From Mucilaginibacter gilvus (GTDB taxonomy: Bacteria > Bacteroidota > Bacteroidia > Sphingobacteriales > Sphingobacteriaceae), in contig NZ_SBIW01000001.1 in the NCBI RefSeq assembly GCF_004054195.1, positions 558,001 through 622,000 on the forward strand: a stretch of 64,000 bases of DNA, written 5' to 3'. The first letter of the stretch is position 1; each line of letters opens with the position of its first letter. The translations under genes and the position numbers were made by a program. Positions 9,076 through 17,225 of the stretch are shown piece after piece. Under the pieces are notes generated by a model. It did no database searches. It worked only from the letters and a program-made list of their open reading frames with translations, and was not told the origin of the DNA.

Positions 9076-10832
9076 CACTCCACCTTTATCACTTTCGTCC
9101 TCTTACTTATTCCATTCTCGTTAAACGCCTCTATCTGGAAGTAGTAAGGTACGCCCTTCTCCATCCCGTTAAAATAGTATTCGTTTACGTTGTACACCAT
9201 AATGTTGTTATACAGCTTATCCGGCGCTATGCCCATGTAAATGGTATAGCCGACCGCGCCATCGGTTTGGCGCCACCGCAACCAGGAGTTGCGGTTCTCT
9301 TCTTTACCGCGCAACACAATAAGGTTGCGAACGCTATCCGGCGCGGCACCGGCCCCCTTCCCAAACACCCGGAAGCCGGATAAAGCGAACTTGCCCGTTG
9401 GCATGTGATAGTTGGTTATTTTAAGGTAACGCGCTTTAGCGGCAGTTTTCAGTTCCACATAGTCGTGCGGTACATCGGTTTTATTCTGGCGTTTATCAAC
9501 CAAAGGCTTCCAGGTTTTGCCATCTATAGAAGAAGATATTAGGTATTGGTGATATACCCCAAGTGATTTTCCCAAAAAGGTAGCGTCCTGGTCGGCATAG
9601 TTCAGTTGGATGGCTTTTATGGTGCTTACTTCGCCCAGGTCGGTTTGCATCCATTCGCCTTTATTGGCGGTTTTGGCGCTCCAGTAAGTTTTAATATCCT
9701 CGTCCACCGCCAAATTGGGCACGTAGGCACCAAGGGTTGAGGATACCTGCACCGGTTTATTATAGTTCAGCAGCATCCAACCGGTAAAGTTGCTTTTAAG
9801 GTGATCTTCCTTACTTGCCGATAAATAATGCGGATAATCGCCATAGGCGGTGTTGGTATACAGGATGCCGTCATCGTCGAACCCGGCAGGCCAAAAGCCA
9901 ATGCGGCGTTCAAAATTGTTCTTCACATCCACTACCATAGTGCTAATGTGCCAGTAGTTGCCGTATTTATCTGCCCAGGTTGCGCCGTGGCCGGCGCCTT
10001 TGGCAAAGCCTCCCGGTTTGTAGCTAAACGGGTTGTGGCTTTGGTATTTGAACGGACCAAGCGGTTTATCGCCCACATAAACGCCGTCGCCGTAGCCTTT
10101 GCCTTCGGTGCCGGGTGCACCGTATTGCAGGTAGTATTTGCCATTATGCTTGTTCATCCAGCTGCCCTCCATAAAGCCCGTGAGGAATACGTTATCATTA
10201 TTCTCGCCAAAACGCTCCCAGCCGTGCTGCTCCCAGTTGAGTTTTATCATCTCCTTTTTGGGGCCGATGGGCTCGAAGGTTTTGCGGTCTATCTCCTGTC
10301 CGTATAGCGGAAAAGTGTTACTGCTGCCATGGTATATGTACACTCGGCCGTCATCATCAGCAAACATTCCCGGGTCCCAGGCGCCAACCTGGAAATAATC
10401 CTTCGCTGCCTTCCAGGTATCGTGAGTGGGGTCTGTACTCATCCACAGGGTAAAATCTTTATTGTAGGTAGAGCCGATCACCAGCAGGGTATCGCCCAAA
10501 ACCAAAGTGGCGGGTGCGCAAAGTTCATCGCCTTTTACCTGATTATAGGGGCGCACAAATTTGCGGGAGACAAACTTCCAGCTCAGCATATCGGGGCTCC
10601 ACCAGTAACCAAACTGATTGGTGCTGAAGAGATAGTAATTACCTTTAAAAAAGGTCATGGTTGGGTCGGCAGTGGCGCGGTGTTTGCCCCAGGCGGCGAA
10701 GGTTTCAAAGGGCGTATAGCCATAATCAAGGTTCAGCGGGTTGCAATAAGTGAGCCTTTTTGTTTGTGCCGATGAACCAAACGCAATAAAACAAAACAGG
10801 GTTGCTAACAATAAACGGGTTGCTGTTTTCAT
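9075..10832 (-). CDS. Glycoside hydrolase family 43 with F5/8 type C and FnIII-like domains
   Basis: Starting at 10832 gives 585 residues with a signal peptide ending at SSAQ (23). An earlier in-frame ATG adds 32 non-signal residues. The five-bladed propeller shows the GH43 carboxylates: Asp56 in TADPTM (base), Asp153 in WDPGMF (pKa modulator) and Glu222 in FMEGSW (acid). Residues about 375-510 look like a discoidin (F5/8C) sugar-binding domain, and about 510-585 like a fibronectin III module. GH43 enzymes act mostly on arabinose, xylose or galactose linkages, and the exact specificity is not readable. The neighbouring GH30 gene on the same strand suggests cooperation on a plant or microbial polysaccharide. 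Confidence 0.85.
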   Translation of the reverse strand: MKTATRLLLATLFCFIAFGSSAQTKRLTYCNPLNLDYGYTPFETFAAWGKHRATADPTMTFFKGNYYLFSTNQFGYWWSPDMLSWKFVSRKFVRPYNQVKGDELCAPATLVLGDTLLVIGSTYNKDFTLWMSTDPTHDTWKAAKDYFQVGAWDPGMFADDDGRVYIYHGSSNTFPLYGQEIDRKTFEPIGPKKEMIKLNWEQHGWERFGENNDNVFLTGFMEGSWMNKHNGKYYLQYGAPGTEGKGYGDGVYVGDKPLGPFKYQSHNPFSYKPGGFAKGAGHGATWADKYGNYWHISTMVVDVKNNFERRIGFWPAGFDDDGILYTNTAYGDYPHYLSASKEDHLKSNFTGWMLLNYNKPVQVSSTLGAYVPNLAVDEDIKTYWSAKTANKGEWMQTDLGEVSTIKAIQLNYADQDATFLGKSLGVYHQYLISSSIDGKTWKPLVDKRQNKTDVPHDYVELKTAAKARYLKITNYHMPTGKFALSGFRVFGKGAGAAPDSVRNLIVLRGKEENRNSWLRWRQTDGAVGYTIYMGIAPDKLYNNIMVYNVNEYYFNGMEKGVPYYFQIEAFNENGISKRTKVIKVE

Positions 10833-10892
10833 TTTATGAAAATAATTGGTTGAGGGCAAATATCTATCTTTTTGGGGAGACTTCAACATCCA

Positions 10893-11017
10893 CGTCTTGC
10901 CGAACTTGTTTCGGCACCCCACCTGCAAGGTGGCTAACTTTGCTAACGGACTATGCTGGGTGGCTATGCATTGTTGTTACATATATAATGGGGTGCTGAA
11001 ATAAATTCAGCATGACG
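10893..11017. repeat. REP-like inverted repeat (TGCTGAA..TTCAGCACCCC type)
   Basis: The arm at 10893-10921 (CGTCTTGCCGAACTTGTTTC...) is mirrored by 10989-11017 (TGGGGTGCTGAAATAAATTC...), 29 positions with about five changes. In between lies a small CCACCT/AGGTGG dyad at 10918-10933. The motif TCATGCTGAA..TTTCAGCA is a frequent dispersed palindrome in Bacteroidota genomes (from memory). It fills the gap between the GH30 terminator and the GH43 start. Confidence 0.85.
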
Positions 11018-11033
11018 AGGGGGCCGCTCAAAA

Positions 11034-11063
11034 TAAAAAAGGAGCACCGGAAACCGGCACCCC
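11034..11063 (-). terminator. Terminator after the GH30 gene
   Basis: On the minus strand GGGGTGCCGG-TTT-CCGGTGCTCC folds into a 10-bp stem that uses three G-U pairs and is followed by TTTTTTATTTT. On the plus strand those positions become A-C mismatches, so the direction is clear. It begins 31 nt after the GH30 stop codon. Confidence 0.85.
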
Positions 11064-11094
11064 TTTTTAGAGAGATTTAGTTGATTATTATTAT

Positions 11095-12555
11095 TTATTG
11101 TACGATGAGCGTTGCTATGGAATGCGGTTCGGCGGATGTTTTGGCGGCTTTGCCTTTTATCCACAAGCTGTATTCAATCTTTTCGTCGGTGCGGTTCATC
11201 ACCACAACTGCTAATTTACCATCCGGGTTAATGTACGCGGTGGTTAAAAGTTTGTCCCTGCTGGCCGCGCTGGCTACGCGTTTTGCGCCGGGATGGATGA
11301 ATTTGGAGAAATGCCCCATGTAGTAATACGAGTTGGTATAGATGAGCTCGCCCGTACGCGTATCGGCATGTACAGGCGCGAAGCAGAAGTTGCCCACATG
11401 GTTCGGCCCGCCTTTTTCATCCAGCAGAATATTCCAGTCGGTCCAGCCAACGGTGCCGGCGTTAAAATCGTTCATCATGGAGAGGCCGTAGCGCTCGCCC
11501 AATGTCCAATCGCCAAGGCGGTTAAAATCGAATTTTTCTACACAGCCTTCGGTAAAAATCAGGTTCTTATCCGGGAAGGCAGCGTGAGTAAGACGAGTGT
11601 TCTCAAAGTTCTGGCCGGCACCTGTCCAGGTTTCGTACCAGTGAAAACCAATACCCCAGATGTATTTAGCAGCGGCTGGATCCTCTAATATGGTGCTGGC
11701 GCGCTGGTAAAGCAGATCGCGGTTATGATCCCAAACGATGAGTTTTTTAGCAGCCATGCCGCCTTTTACCAGTGTTGGGCCTAAATAGTTCTTCACAAAA
11801 TCGCGTTCTTCTTCTGCAGTGTACTTGCAGCTTTCCCATGTTTGGGTGGCCATTGGCTCGTTTTGTACAGAAAGGCCCCATACCGGGATGCCTTCTTTTT
11901 CGTAGGCCTTGATAAATTTCACATAGAAGCTGGCCCAACTTTGCGCATATTCGGCTTTTAGCTTGCCGCCATGCAATACATCGTTGTTATCCTTCATAAA
12001 GGCAGGCGGGCTCCATGGCGATACAAACATGGTTAACTTACCACCGGCGGCTTTTGTGGCCTCCTTTATAAATGGAATGCGATACTTTTTATCATGGCTG
12101 ATATCGAAACTGCGCAGATCCTTATTATTATCAGATACATAGCTGTAGCTGCCGCTGCTAAAATCGCAGCTTTGGATATTGGTACGGGCCAGTGTGTAGC
12201 CTATGCCTATGTTCTTATCATAATAAGCAGCTAAAAATTCCTTTTGCTTATCTTTTGGCAGTTTATAAAAGGTTTCGGCAACTGCATCGGTTAGCGCGCC
12301 GCCAATGCCCAGCATGGTTTGGAATGTTTTAGTGGGATCCACAAATACCAGCGTTTCGGTTTCCGGTGGTTGCGGGCTATCGGTAAAGGTTAGGGTGCCT
12401 GCCGGGGCAAGGCGTTTATCAGAGCCCTTTTCGGTAACATACACTTTTACCGTTTTATTGTTAGCCGAATAAAGCATTTTAGGCTTAGCAGACTGACTGA
12501 AAACGCTCGCCGAAAAGCAAACGAATCCTGCAAAAAAGAGTCCTTTCTTCATCAT
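11095..12555 (-). CDS. Glycoside hydrolase family 30
   Basis: The start at 12555 (MMKKGLFF...; 12552 also possible) gives 486 residues with a signal peptide ending near SVFSQ. The (beta/alpha)8 barrel with side beta-domain shows Glu233 in SVQNEP (acid/base) and Glu336 in IFTEGC (nucleophile), plus MLGIGGALTDA (81-91) and the FVSPWSPPAFMK segment. Family activities include glucosylceramidase, beta-1,6-glucanase, beta-xylanase and beta-1,6-galactanase. The subfamily cannot be fixed by eye. It is followed by its own terminator and has a perfect -7 element upstream. ThuA lies upstream and GH43 downstream on the same strand, forming a secreted-enzyme cluster without Sus genes. Confidence 0.88.
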   Translation of the reverse strand: MMKKGLFFAGFVCFSASVFSQSAKPKMLYSANNKTVKVYVTEKGSDKRLAPAGTLTFTDSPQPPETETLVFVDPTKTFQTMLGIGGALTDAVAETFYKLPKDKQKEFLAAYYDKNIGIGYTLARTNIQSCDFSSGSYSYVSDNNKDLRSFDISHDKKYRIPFIKEATKAAGGKLTMFVSPWSPPAFMKDNNDVLHGGKLKAEYAQSWASFYVKFIKAYEKEGIPVWGLSVQNEPMATQTWESCKYTAEEERDFVKNYLGPTLVKGGMAAKKLIVWDHNRDLLYQRASTILEDPAAAKYIWGIGFHWYETWTGAGQNFENTRLTHAAFPDKNLIFTEGCVEKFDFNRLGDWTLGERYGLSMMNDFNAGTVGWTDWNILLDEKGGPNHVGNFCFAPVHADTRTGELIYTNSYYYMGHFSKFIHPGAKRVASAASRDKLLTTAYINPDGKLAVVVMNRTDEKIEYSLWIKGKAAKTSAEPHSIATLIVQ

Positions 12556-12594
12556 TAGGGTTGAAAGAGGTTTATTTTTGTTGGTTGCAAAAAC

Positions 12595-12602
12595 CAAATC
12601 TA
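12595..12602 (-). promoter_or_regulatory. -7 promoter element for GH30
   Basis: The minus strand reads TAGATTTG, an exact match to TAnnTTTG, 39 nt upstream of the chosen start at 12555. It falls inside the longer open frame, which supports the shorter start. Confidence 0.55.
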
Positions 12603-12783
12603 TCAAAGTTTCGTTTAATTACATAAAGAAAACATTATAAATAACTGATTTTTAACCGCTTGTAAACAAATTGATACGGTTTAATACCAAGCCAATAAAT
12701 AAAGAAATGGCTCTGCATCAGTCAATTCCGCAATTGTTTTAAAAACAACTTAAAATAGTAATGCGGTTCGCCCGCAAGCCGTT

Positions 12784-13632
12784 TTATTTACCCCCAACCT
12801 TTTTTCCGGTGCCCATCCACTCCAAGGCATCCAATATCAGCTTGTCTTCAACAGGGTTGCCAAACGTATGCGAAAGGTCTTTATTGGTTTTACCTTCATA
12901 ATCGATATCGTTATGCCCCATATTGAAGTAGATCATCTTGTAATTTCTGTTCGTCCACACTACAGGATAATAACCGCTATGCCAGATCTCGTTCTGCTTT
13001 GGACCCGTGCCTAAGGGAAAACTACTGGAATCTACCGAAGCAAGTATTCTGATGTCCGGGTTTTTGCGCAGGTCTTTCTCCCACCGGTACCATTCGTTTG
13101 GCGATGCTTTAAAGGTTTCGGGCATATTTTTAGTTGCCGGGTGTGTCCTGTCCTCCACCCTTAAAATGGCCGATGTTGGCCGCCATGTGTTGCTGCCGTA
13201 TTGTCCCGAGCCTAAAAATTCGTTGTGGTACCAATCCCAATCGGCATTAAAACCCGATGGGGTAAGCGCGAACGCCGAGAAATGAAAACCCATCCAACCG
13301 CCGCCGTTCTTCATATACTTTTCAAAAGCAGCACGCTTAGCGGGATCCTCGGTACGGGTATCTAAAAAGATGACCAGCTTGTATTTGGCGAGGTAAGCCT
13401 CGTTCAGGTTACTCCAGTTACTGGTAGAATCGTAACCGAAATTATATTTCTCTGCCATCAGCGGAAACCATTTGTTGGCTTCGTGCACAAAACTGATGTG
13501 CGCCTGGTCGTTTTTGGCGGTGTAGAAAGCTATTACGTTAAACCTTGGCTTTTTTTGTGCGTAGCTGCTGCCTGCCATGCAAAGGCACAGCAGAACAATT
13601 GCAAATATTTTTACGCGAATGGGTGAGAACAT
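12784..13632 (-). CDS. Secreted ThuA-like domain protein
   Basis: The 282-residue protein has a signal peptide ending at SSYAQ. It continues with a class I glutamine amidotransferase-like ThuA fold: FNVIAFYTAKNDQAH (strand 1), YKLVIFLDTR, and the GGGWMGFHFSAFA nucleophile-elbow region where the canonical Cys is absent. Later segments are HPATKNMPETFKASPNEWYRW and YFNMGHNDIDYE. ThuA-like proteins were named from trehalose utilisation and are widespread beside sugar-degradation genes in Bacteroidota. The reaction is unsettled. It lies 229 nt upstream of the GH30 gene and is probably part of the same sugar regulon, though with a separate promoter. Confidence 0.85.
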   Translation of the reverse strand: MFSPIRVKIFAIVLLCLCMAGSSYAQKKPRFNVIAFYTAKNDQAHISFVHEANKWFPLMAEKYNFGYDSTSNWSNLNEAYLAKYKLVIFLDTRTEDPAKRAAFEKYMKNGGGWMGFHFSAFALTPSGFNADWDWYHNEFLGSGQYGSNTWRPTSAILRVEDRTHPATKNMPETFKASPNEWYRWEKDLRKNPDIRILASVDSSSFPLGTGPKQNEIWHSGYYPVVWTNRNYKMIYFNMGHNDIDYEGKTNKDLSHTFGNPVEDKLILDALEWMGTGKKVGGK

Positions 13633-13683
13633 GGGTGTTGATAATTAACGGTGTGAAAAAAGTTAGCTAACAATATGCGGAGC

Positions 13684-14151
13684 TTACTTTTTTATCTTGA
13701 TATAGGTTTCTACTATTTCGTGGTCTATTTTAAGGCTATCTATCTTCTCGATGCCTTTTTGCTGCAGGGTATCGCCTTTAAAAACAACCTTAAAATCGAA
13801 AGAATGGCCTTCCCACTCGCGGTAGTTGCAGTATTGCAGGTTTTCGGTATAGCTATCGCCGGCTATAGAATATGTGCCCGCGCCCGAATCGAATGTAGGC
13901 TTTCCGCCTTTCTTCAAGTCGTGCTTAAAAAAGGCAAAATGGTAGCCGTTGATCACTTTGATCATTTCGTCTTCCTGCCCTTTTTCGGGATAGGTAACAG
14001 CGGTATCGCCTTTAATAATTTTTACGGCAGAGATCAATTTCCAGGTGCCTTGTATTGGTGCAATCGGCACTTCTGCAACAGCAGTTTCAGCAGCAGGTTG
14101 TTTACAGGAGGCCAATGCCAAAAGCGGGATAAACAGGAATTTAATTTTCAT
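13684..14151 (-). CDS. Lipocalin-like lipoprotein, unknown ligand
   Basis: The start at 14151 gives MKIKFLFIPLLALASC with a lipobox LASC, so this is a lipoprotein of 155 residues. An upstream in-frame ATG would add 13 residues before the signal. After a short linker the sequence IQGTWKLISAVKI begins a beta-rich domain like the lipocalin-type or DUF4488-like domains that open with GxW. No catalytic motif is visible. It is on the same strand as ThuA, with a 51-nt gap, and could be in one transcript with it. Function unknown. Confidence 0.65.
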   Translation of the reverse strand: MKIKFLFIPLLALASCKQPAAETAVAEVPIAPIQGTWKLISAVKIIKGDTAVTYPEKGQEDEMIKVINGYHFAFFKHDLKKGGKPTFDSGAGTYSIAGDSYTENLQYCNYREWEGHSFDFKVVFKGDTLQQKGIEKIDSLKIDHEIVETYIKIKK

Positions 14152-14196
14152 TGTTTTGAGAGATTTATAGTGTTTATTTGTGAGGTTCAATTCGGT

Positions 14197-14234
14197 AGCC
14201 TCATCTAAACCCTTTCCAATGGAGAGAATTTGAG
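14197..14234. repeat. Degenerate REP-like element (GCCTCA..CTAAA type)
   Basis: AGCCTCATCTAAACCCTTTC followed by CAATGGAGAGAATTTGA is a decayed copy of the hairpin element seen at 20449-20483. Both arms of the inner dyad are recognisable but mismatched. Confidence 0.5.
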
Positions 14235-14246
14235 AAAGCTTAATAA

Positions 14247-14630
14247 TTATAATACCAGCTGCTTATACAGCCGCCCGATAGTTTCGTCCCCATCAATACA
14301 AAAGCCAGGGTGTACTTTGGAAGTTTGCACCACCGTACTGCGTGTAGCGGTTAACCACCTAAAGCGTGATGGCGCATCCAGCAAACCTATCGGCCCTGCA
14401 TCCTTACCACCGTCGGAAATACGCTGAAATGAGCGCAGATTCTCCTCTACTCCATCTGTATCAATATCCTTAAAAAAAGCCTGCAGGCGTTCCTTGTCTA
14501 CCTGATACACCATTTTAAGGTACTTGTGTTTGGCGCAATACAGTATCACCCCAACGTTCATAAACTCCTCGCGTTCTACCCTGGGCACCACGCGGATAAC
14601 GGCATACTCAAATAAGTTGCGATCTTGCAT
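14247..14630 (-). CDS. DUF3037 family protein
   Basis: This 127-residue protein begins FEYAVIRVVPRVEREEFMNV, the hallmark of DUF3037, followed by GVILYCAKHKYLKM. No catalytic motif, membrane segment or signal peptide is visible, so it is probably cytosolic. Its first 23 nt overlap the end of the upstream HipA-like kinase gene (14608-14630) in another frame, so the two are translationally coupled and are likely a functional pair. The family has no established function. It could be a partner, a substrate or a regulator of the kinase, and that choice is inference. Confidence 0.85.
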   Translation of the reverse strand: MQDRNLFEYAVIRVVPRVEREEFMNVGVILYCAKHKYLKMVYQVDKERLQAFFKDIDTDGVEENLRSFQRISDGGKDAGPIGLLDAPSRFRWLTATRSTVVQTSKVHPGFCIDGDETIGRLYKQLVL

Positions 14631-15402
14631 GTTGTGCTTCCTTTAGAAAAATACCGGAATTTGCTAAGCGCTTATTTAAAAACTGCGCGTATACCTGCCG
14701 TTGTTCGTCCTCTGTTTCAAACGACCTATCCACCAACCACGCATCGGGAATGATGGATACAATGGCGTCGATCAGTCCGGGTGTTAGTATGGCTTTAAAT
14801 TCCTCGTCCACTTGTTCTATTTCCGTTGCTTTCCTAAGCAGTACGTGGTCTTTTATCTGCACAAAAGGGCGCAGGGCCTGTTCCTCCCAGTTATCCATAC
14901 TGTGATGGAAATACAGGGCGGCACCATGGTCTATCAGCCAAAGTTCTTTATGCCACATCAGCATATTGGTATTGCGGGCGGTACGGTCTACATTGGTCAA
15001 CAGGGCATCCAGCCACACAATTTGCGAAGCCAATTTTGGTTCAACCACGGTAACTGTTGGGTCGAAGGTGATGGCGCCCTGCAAGTAATGCAGGGCCAGG
15101 TTTAGGCCAACGCTGAACTTCAGCAGGTCCTGGATCTCTTCATCCGCCTCGGTGCGGCCGAAGGCTTCGTCGAGGTTTACAAAAACAAGTTCAGGCATTT
15201 TAAAACCGAGCTCGCGGGCAATTTCGCCGCCTATCAGCTCGGCAATAAGAGCCTTAGGCCCTTGCCCCGCTCCACGAAACTTAAGAACATACAGGAAACC
15301 ATCATCTGCCTCGGCAATGGCGGGCAACGAGCCCCCTTCGCGCAGGGGCGTAACATAGCGGGTAACATTAACGGTGCGTAATTGTGGCGGCGTGTAATTC
15401 AT
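14608..15402 (-). CDS. HipA-like kinase family protein
   Basis: The 264-residue product resembles the stand-alone HipA-like kinase domain family (HipA_2 type). Candidate catalytic features are Lys41 in YVLKFRG (ATP lysine), Asp139 with Asn144/Asn146 in NVDRTARNTN (catalytic loop) and Asp158 in LIDHG (metal-binding, DFG-like). HipA kinases phosphorylate proteins such as GltX. This shorter group has no assigned substrate and lacks the HipA N-terminal subdomain. There is no HipB-like DNA-binding gene adjacent. Instead the next gene is DUF3037, overlapping by 23 nt. The gene is divergent from the YeeE/YedE transporter with 69 nt between. Confidence 0.8.
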   Translation of the reverse strand: MNYTPPQLRTVNVTRYVTPLREGGSLPAIAEADDGFLYVLKFRGAGQGPKALIAELIGGEIARELGFKMPELVFVNLDEAFGRTEADEEIQDLLKFSVGLNLALHYLQGAITFDPTVTVVEPKLASQIVWLDALLTNVDRTARNTNMLMWHKELWLIDHGAALYFHHSMDNWEEQALRPFVQIKDHVLLRKATEIEQVDEEFKAILTPGLIDAIVSIIPDAWLVDRSFETEDEQRQVYAQFLNKRLANSGIFLKEAQHARSQLI

Positions 15403-15457
15403 TGGTAATTTAGAAGCACTAATATAGGGTTAAATATGTTTTTGCGCGTGGTAAGTA

Positions 15458-15465
15458 TATATTTG
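15458..15465 (+). promoter_or_regulatory. -7 element almost on the start codon of the YeeE/YedE gene
   Basis: TATATTTG is an exact TAnnTTTG match ending 6 nt before the ATG at 15472. It lies inside a longer in-frame extension that begins at 15436, which argues for the start at 15472 and a leaderless or nearly leaderless transcript. Confidence 0.5.
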
Positions 15466-15471
15466 CTATTG

Positions 15472-16032
15472 ATGGAATGGATAAAACAACCCTGGCCATG
15501 GTATTTTTCGGGCCCTTTGATCGGCCTCGTTGTGCCGGCTTTGCTGCTGCTTGGCAACAAGGCTTTTGGTATATCGTCCTCATTGCGGCATATTTGCGCG
15601 GCTTGCCTGCCGGCCAATATCTCCTTTTTTAAATACGACTGGCGCAACGAAAGCTGGAACCTGTTTTTTGTGGCAGGTATAACTTTGGGTGGTTTTATTG
15701 CTACTTTTTGGCTCTCCAATCCTGGCGCTGTGGCTATTAACCATGCCACTACCGCCTTATTACAAAAACAAGGCGTGACCGATTTTAGCGGTTTGCTGCC
15801 GCATGATATCTTCAGTTTTGGAGCTTTACTCACGCTTCGCGGATTTGTGTTTATTGTTGTAGGAGGATTTTTAGTGGGCTTTGGTACACGGTATGCCGGT
15901 GGCTGCACATCCGGGCACGCTATTATGGGTATCTCATCTTTACAATGGCCATCCCTGGTGGCTACCTGTTGCTTTATGGCGGGCGGCTTTGTAATGGCAT
16001 GGTTAATATTACCTTATTTGTTAGCGCTATGA
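15472..16032 (+). CDS. YeeE/YedE family sulfur-compound transporter, first half
   Basis: With the start at 15472 (MEWIKQPWPW) the product has 186 residues and about five membrane helices. The motif GTRYAGGCTSGHAIMG near residues 142-157 carries the conserved Cys and the SGH triplet of the YeeE/YedE family. The E. coli member TsuA imports thiosulfate through conserved cysteines. This protein is one half of the usual two-repeat fold, and the other half is the next gene, which overlaps by four bases (ATGA). The substrate is probably thiosulfate or a related sulfane-sulfur species, by inference. Confidence 0.85.
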   Translation: MEWIKQPWPWYFSGPLIGLVVPALLLLGNKAFGISSSLRHICAACLPANISFFKYDWRNESWNLFFVAGITLGGFIATFWLSNPGAVAINHATTALLQKQGVTDFSGLLPHDIFSFGALLTLRGFVFIVVGGFLVGFGTRYAGGCTSGHAIMGISSLQWPSLVATCCFMAGGFVMAWLILPYLLAL

Positions 16033-16439
16033 AGAACCTAAAATTCCTCATCCTCGGCCTGCTGTTCGGTATCGTATTGATCAAATCTGAGGTGGTCTCC
16101 TGGTTCCGGATCCAGGAGATGTTCCGGTTGCAGGCGTTTCACATGTATGGCATCATTGGCAGCGCCATTGTGGTAGCTATGATTTCCATCATGCTGATCA
16201 AACGCTTCAACATCAAAACCATCAGCGGCGAACCGGTTATTATTCCCCAAAAAACCTTCCATTGGGGTAATGTTTATGGTGGCTTAATATTTGGCCTTGG
16301 CTGGGCCATAACCGGTGCCTGCCCAGGCCCTTTGTTCGCGCAAATAGGCAGCGGCTTTGCAGTAGTGATAATTACCTTATTGAGCGCCATTGCAGGCACC
16401 TGGGTATATGGTTTGCTGCGCGATAAGCTGCCGCATTAG
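16029..16439 (+). CDS. YeeE/YedE family transporter, second half (DUF6691-like)
   Basis: The ATG at 16029 overlaps the stop of the previous gene (ATGA), giving a 136-residue protein starting MKNLKFLILG. It has about four membrane helices and the conserved GWAITGACPGPLFAQIG segment, with the Cys that corresponds to the one in the first half. The two halves likely form a heterodimeric channel in the inner membrane. No sulfur dioxygenase or rhodanese gene is adjacent, so its pathway is not visible here. Confidence 0.85.
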   Translation: MKNLKFLILGLLFGIVLIKSEVVSWFRIQEMFRLQAFHMYGIIGSAIVVAMISIMLIKRFNIKTISGEPVIIPQKTFHWGNVYGGLIFGLGWAITGACPGPLFAQIGSGFAVVIITLLSAIAGTWVYGLLRDKLPH

Positions 16440-16442
16440 CCA

Positions 16443-16476
16443 TAAAAAAAAGCGGACGACCATTACGATCGTCCGC
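16443..16476 (-). terminator. Terminator for the duplicated Spy-like gene
   Basis: GCGGACGA (16452-16459) and TCGTCCGC (16469-16476) form an 8-bp stem. On the minus strand it is followed by a run of eight T. It lies 35 nt past the stop codon at 16512, between convergent genes. The A run before it on plus gives less support for plus-strand termination. Confidence 0.85.
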
Positions 16477-16511
16477 CCTCTCTTAAAACTATGTATCGGC
16501 AATTAAATTTC

Positions 16512-17225
16512 TTAGCCTTCTTTTGGAGCGGTTACACCGTCTCTTTTGCCTTTGTGGCGTTCTTTCATTTGCGCTTTAAGCTCACTGTAAGTCTTCTGCT
16601 GATCGGCAGTTAATACGGCCTGCAGTTGTTTATCAGTATCTTGTTTCAAAGTTTTAAATGCTTCGCGGTTTGCTTTGCGGTCGCCGGGGTTTTTAGCTTT
16701 AAGGCTATCTACCTGTGCGGCACGGGCTACAAATATCGCTTTCACTTTTGCCGACTGATCGTCGCTTAGATTCAGTTTCTTTTGTAGCATACCTGTCATG
16801 CGCTCGGCACGCTGGGCTGGGTTTTTTATCCCACCTTTACGGTTATGGGCCATCATCCCGTGGCCGCCTTTAAACCGCTCTTTTAGCTTTGCTTTAAAAT
16901 CGCTGTAGGTTTTGTTTTGGTCTGCAGTGAATACGGCGGCCAGTTCGCTGTCGGTTTTTTGTAGCTGGGTCTTAAATGCCTCGTGGTTGGCCTTTTTATC
17001 GTCCGATTTGTTGGCCCTCATGCTTTGCATCTGCGTTGCCTGGGTTAACAAAATCGCCTTTACTTTTACCGACTGATCGGCACTCAGGTTCAGCTTCTTT
17101 TGCAGCATCCCGGTAACGCGTTCTGCACGCTGTTCTGGGGTTTTATGTTGTCTTTCTTTTGTTTGTGCCTGGGCTAATACGCTTAATCCCAGCACCATGG
17201 TAACCATCAATAATATCTTTTTCAT
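16512..17225 (-). CDS. Secreted Spy-like protein with two tandem modules
   Basis: The 237-residue protein has a signal peptide ending at AQAQ (21) and two copies of one helical module of about 90 residues. Copy 1 (about 30-120) and copy 2 (about 135-225) both begin QRAER(V/M)TGMLQKKLNLS, contain KVKAI and KANxEAFKT, and end FTADQNKTYS or LTADQQKTYS. The pattern is that of Spy/CpxP LTxxQ-type periplasmic proteins, doubled. The copies are clearly homologous but have diverged at the DNA level, so the duplication is not recent. The role, perhaps in envelope stress, is inferred from the fold. Confidence 0.75.
   Translation of the reverse strand: MKKILLMVTMVLGLSVLAQAQTKERQHKTPEQRAERVTGMLQKKLNLSADQSVKVKAILLTQATQMQSMRANKSDDKKANHEAFKTQLQKTDSELAAVFTADQNKTYSDFKAKLKERFKGGHGMMAHNRKGGIKNPAQRAERMTGMLQKKLNLSDDQSAKVKAIFVARAAQVDSLKAKNPGDRKANREAFKTLKQDTDKQLQAVLTADQQKTYSELKAQMKERHKGKRDGVTAPKEG

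Noticed and set aside
13675..14208. 177-codon open frame on plus overlapping the lipoprotein gene
   Set aside because: The minus frame starts with a signal and lipobox and has a lipocalin-like GxW start; the plus frame has a composition typical of an antisense shadow.
15436..15471. Upstream start for the YeeE/YedE gene
   Set aside because: The extension contains an exact -7 promoter element and is poorly compatible with a membrane protein N-terminus; the ATG at 15472 is favoured.
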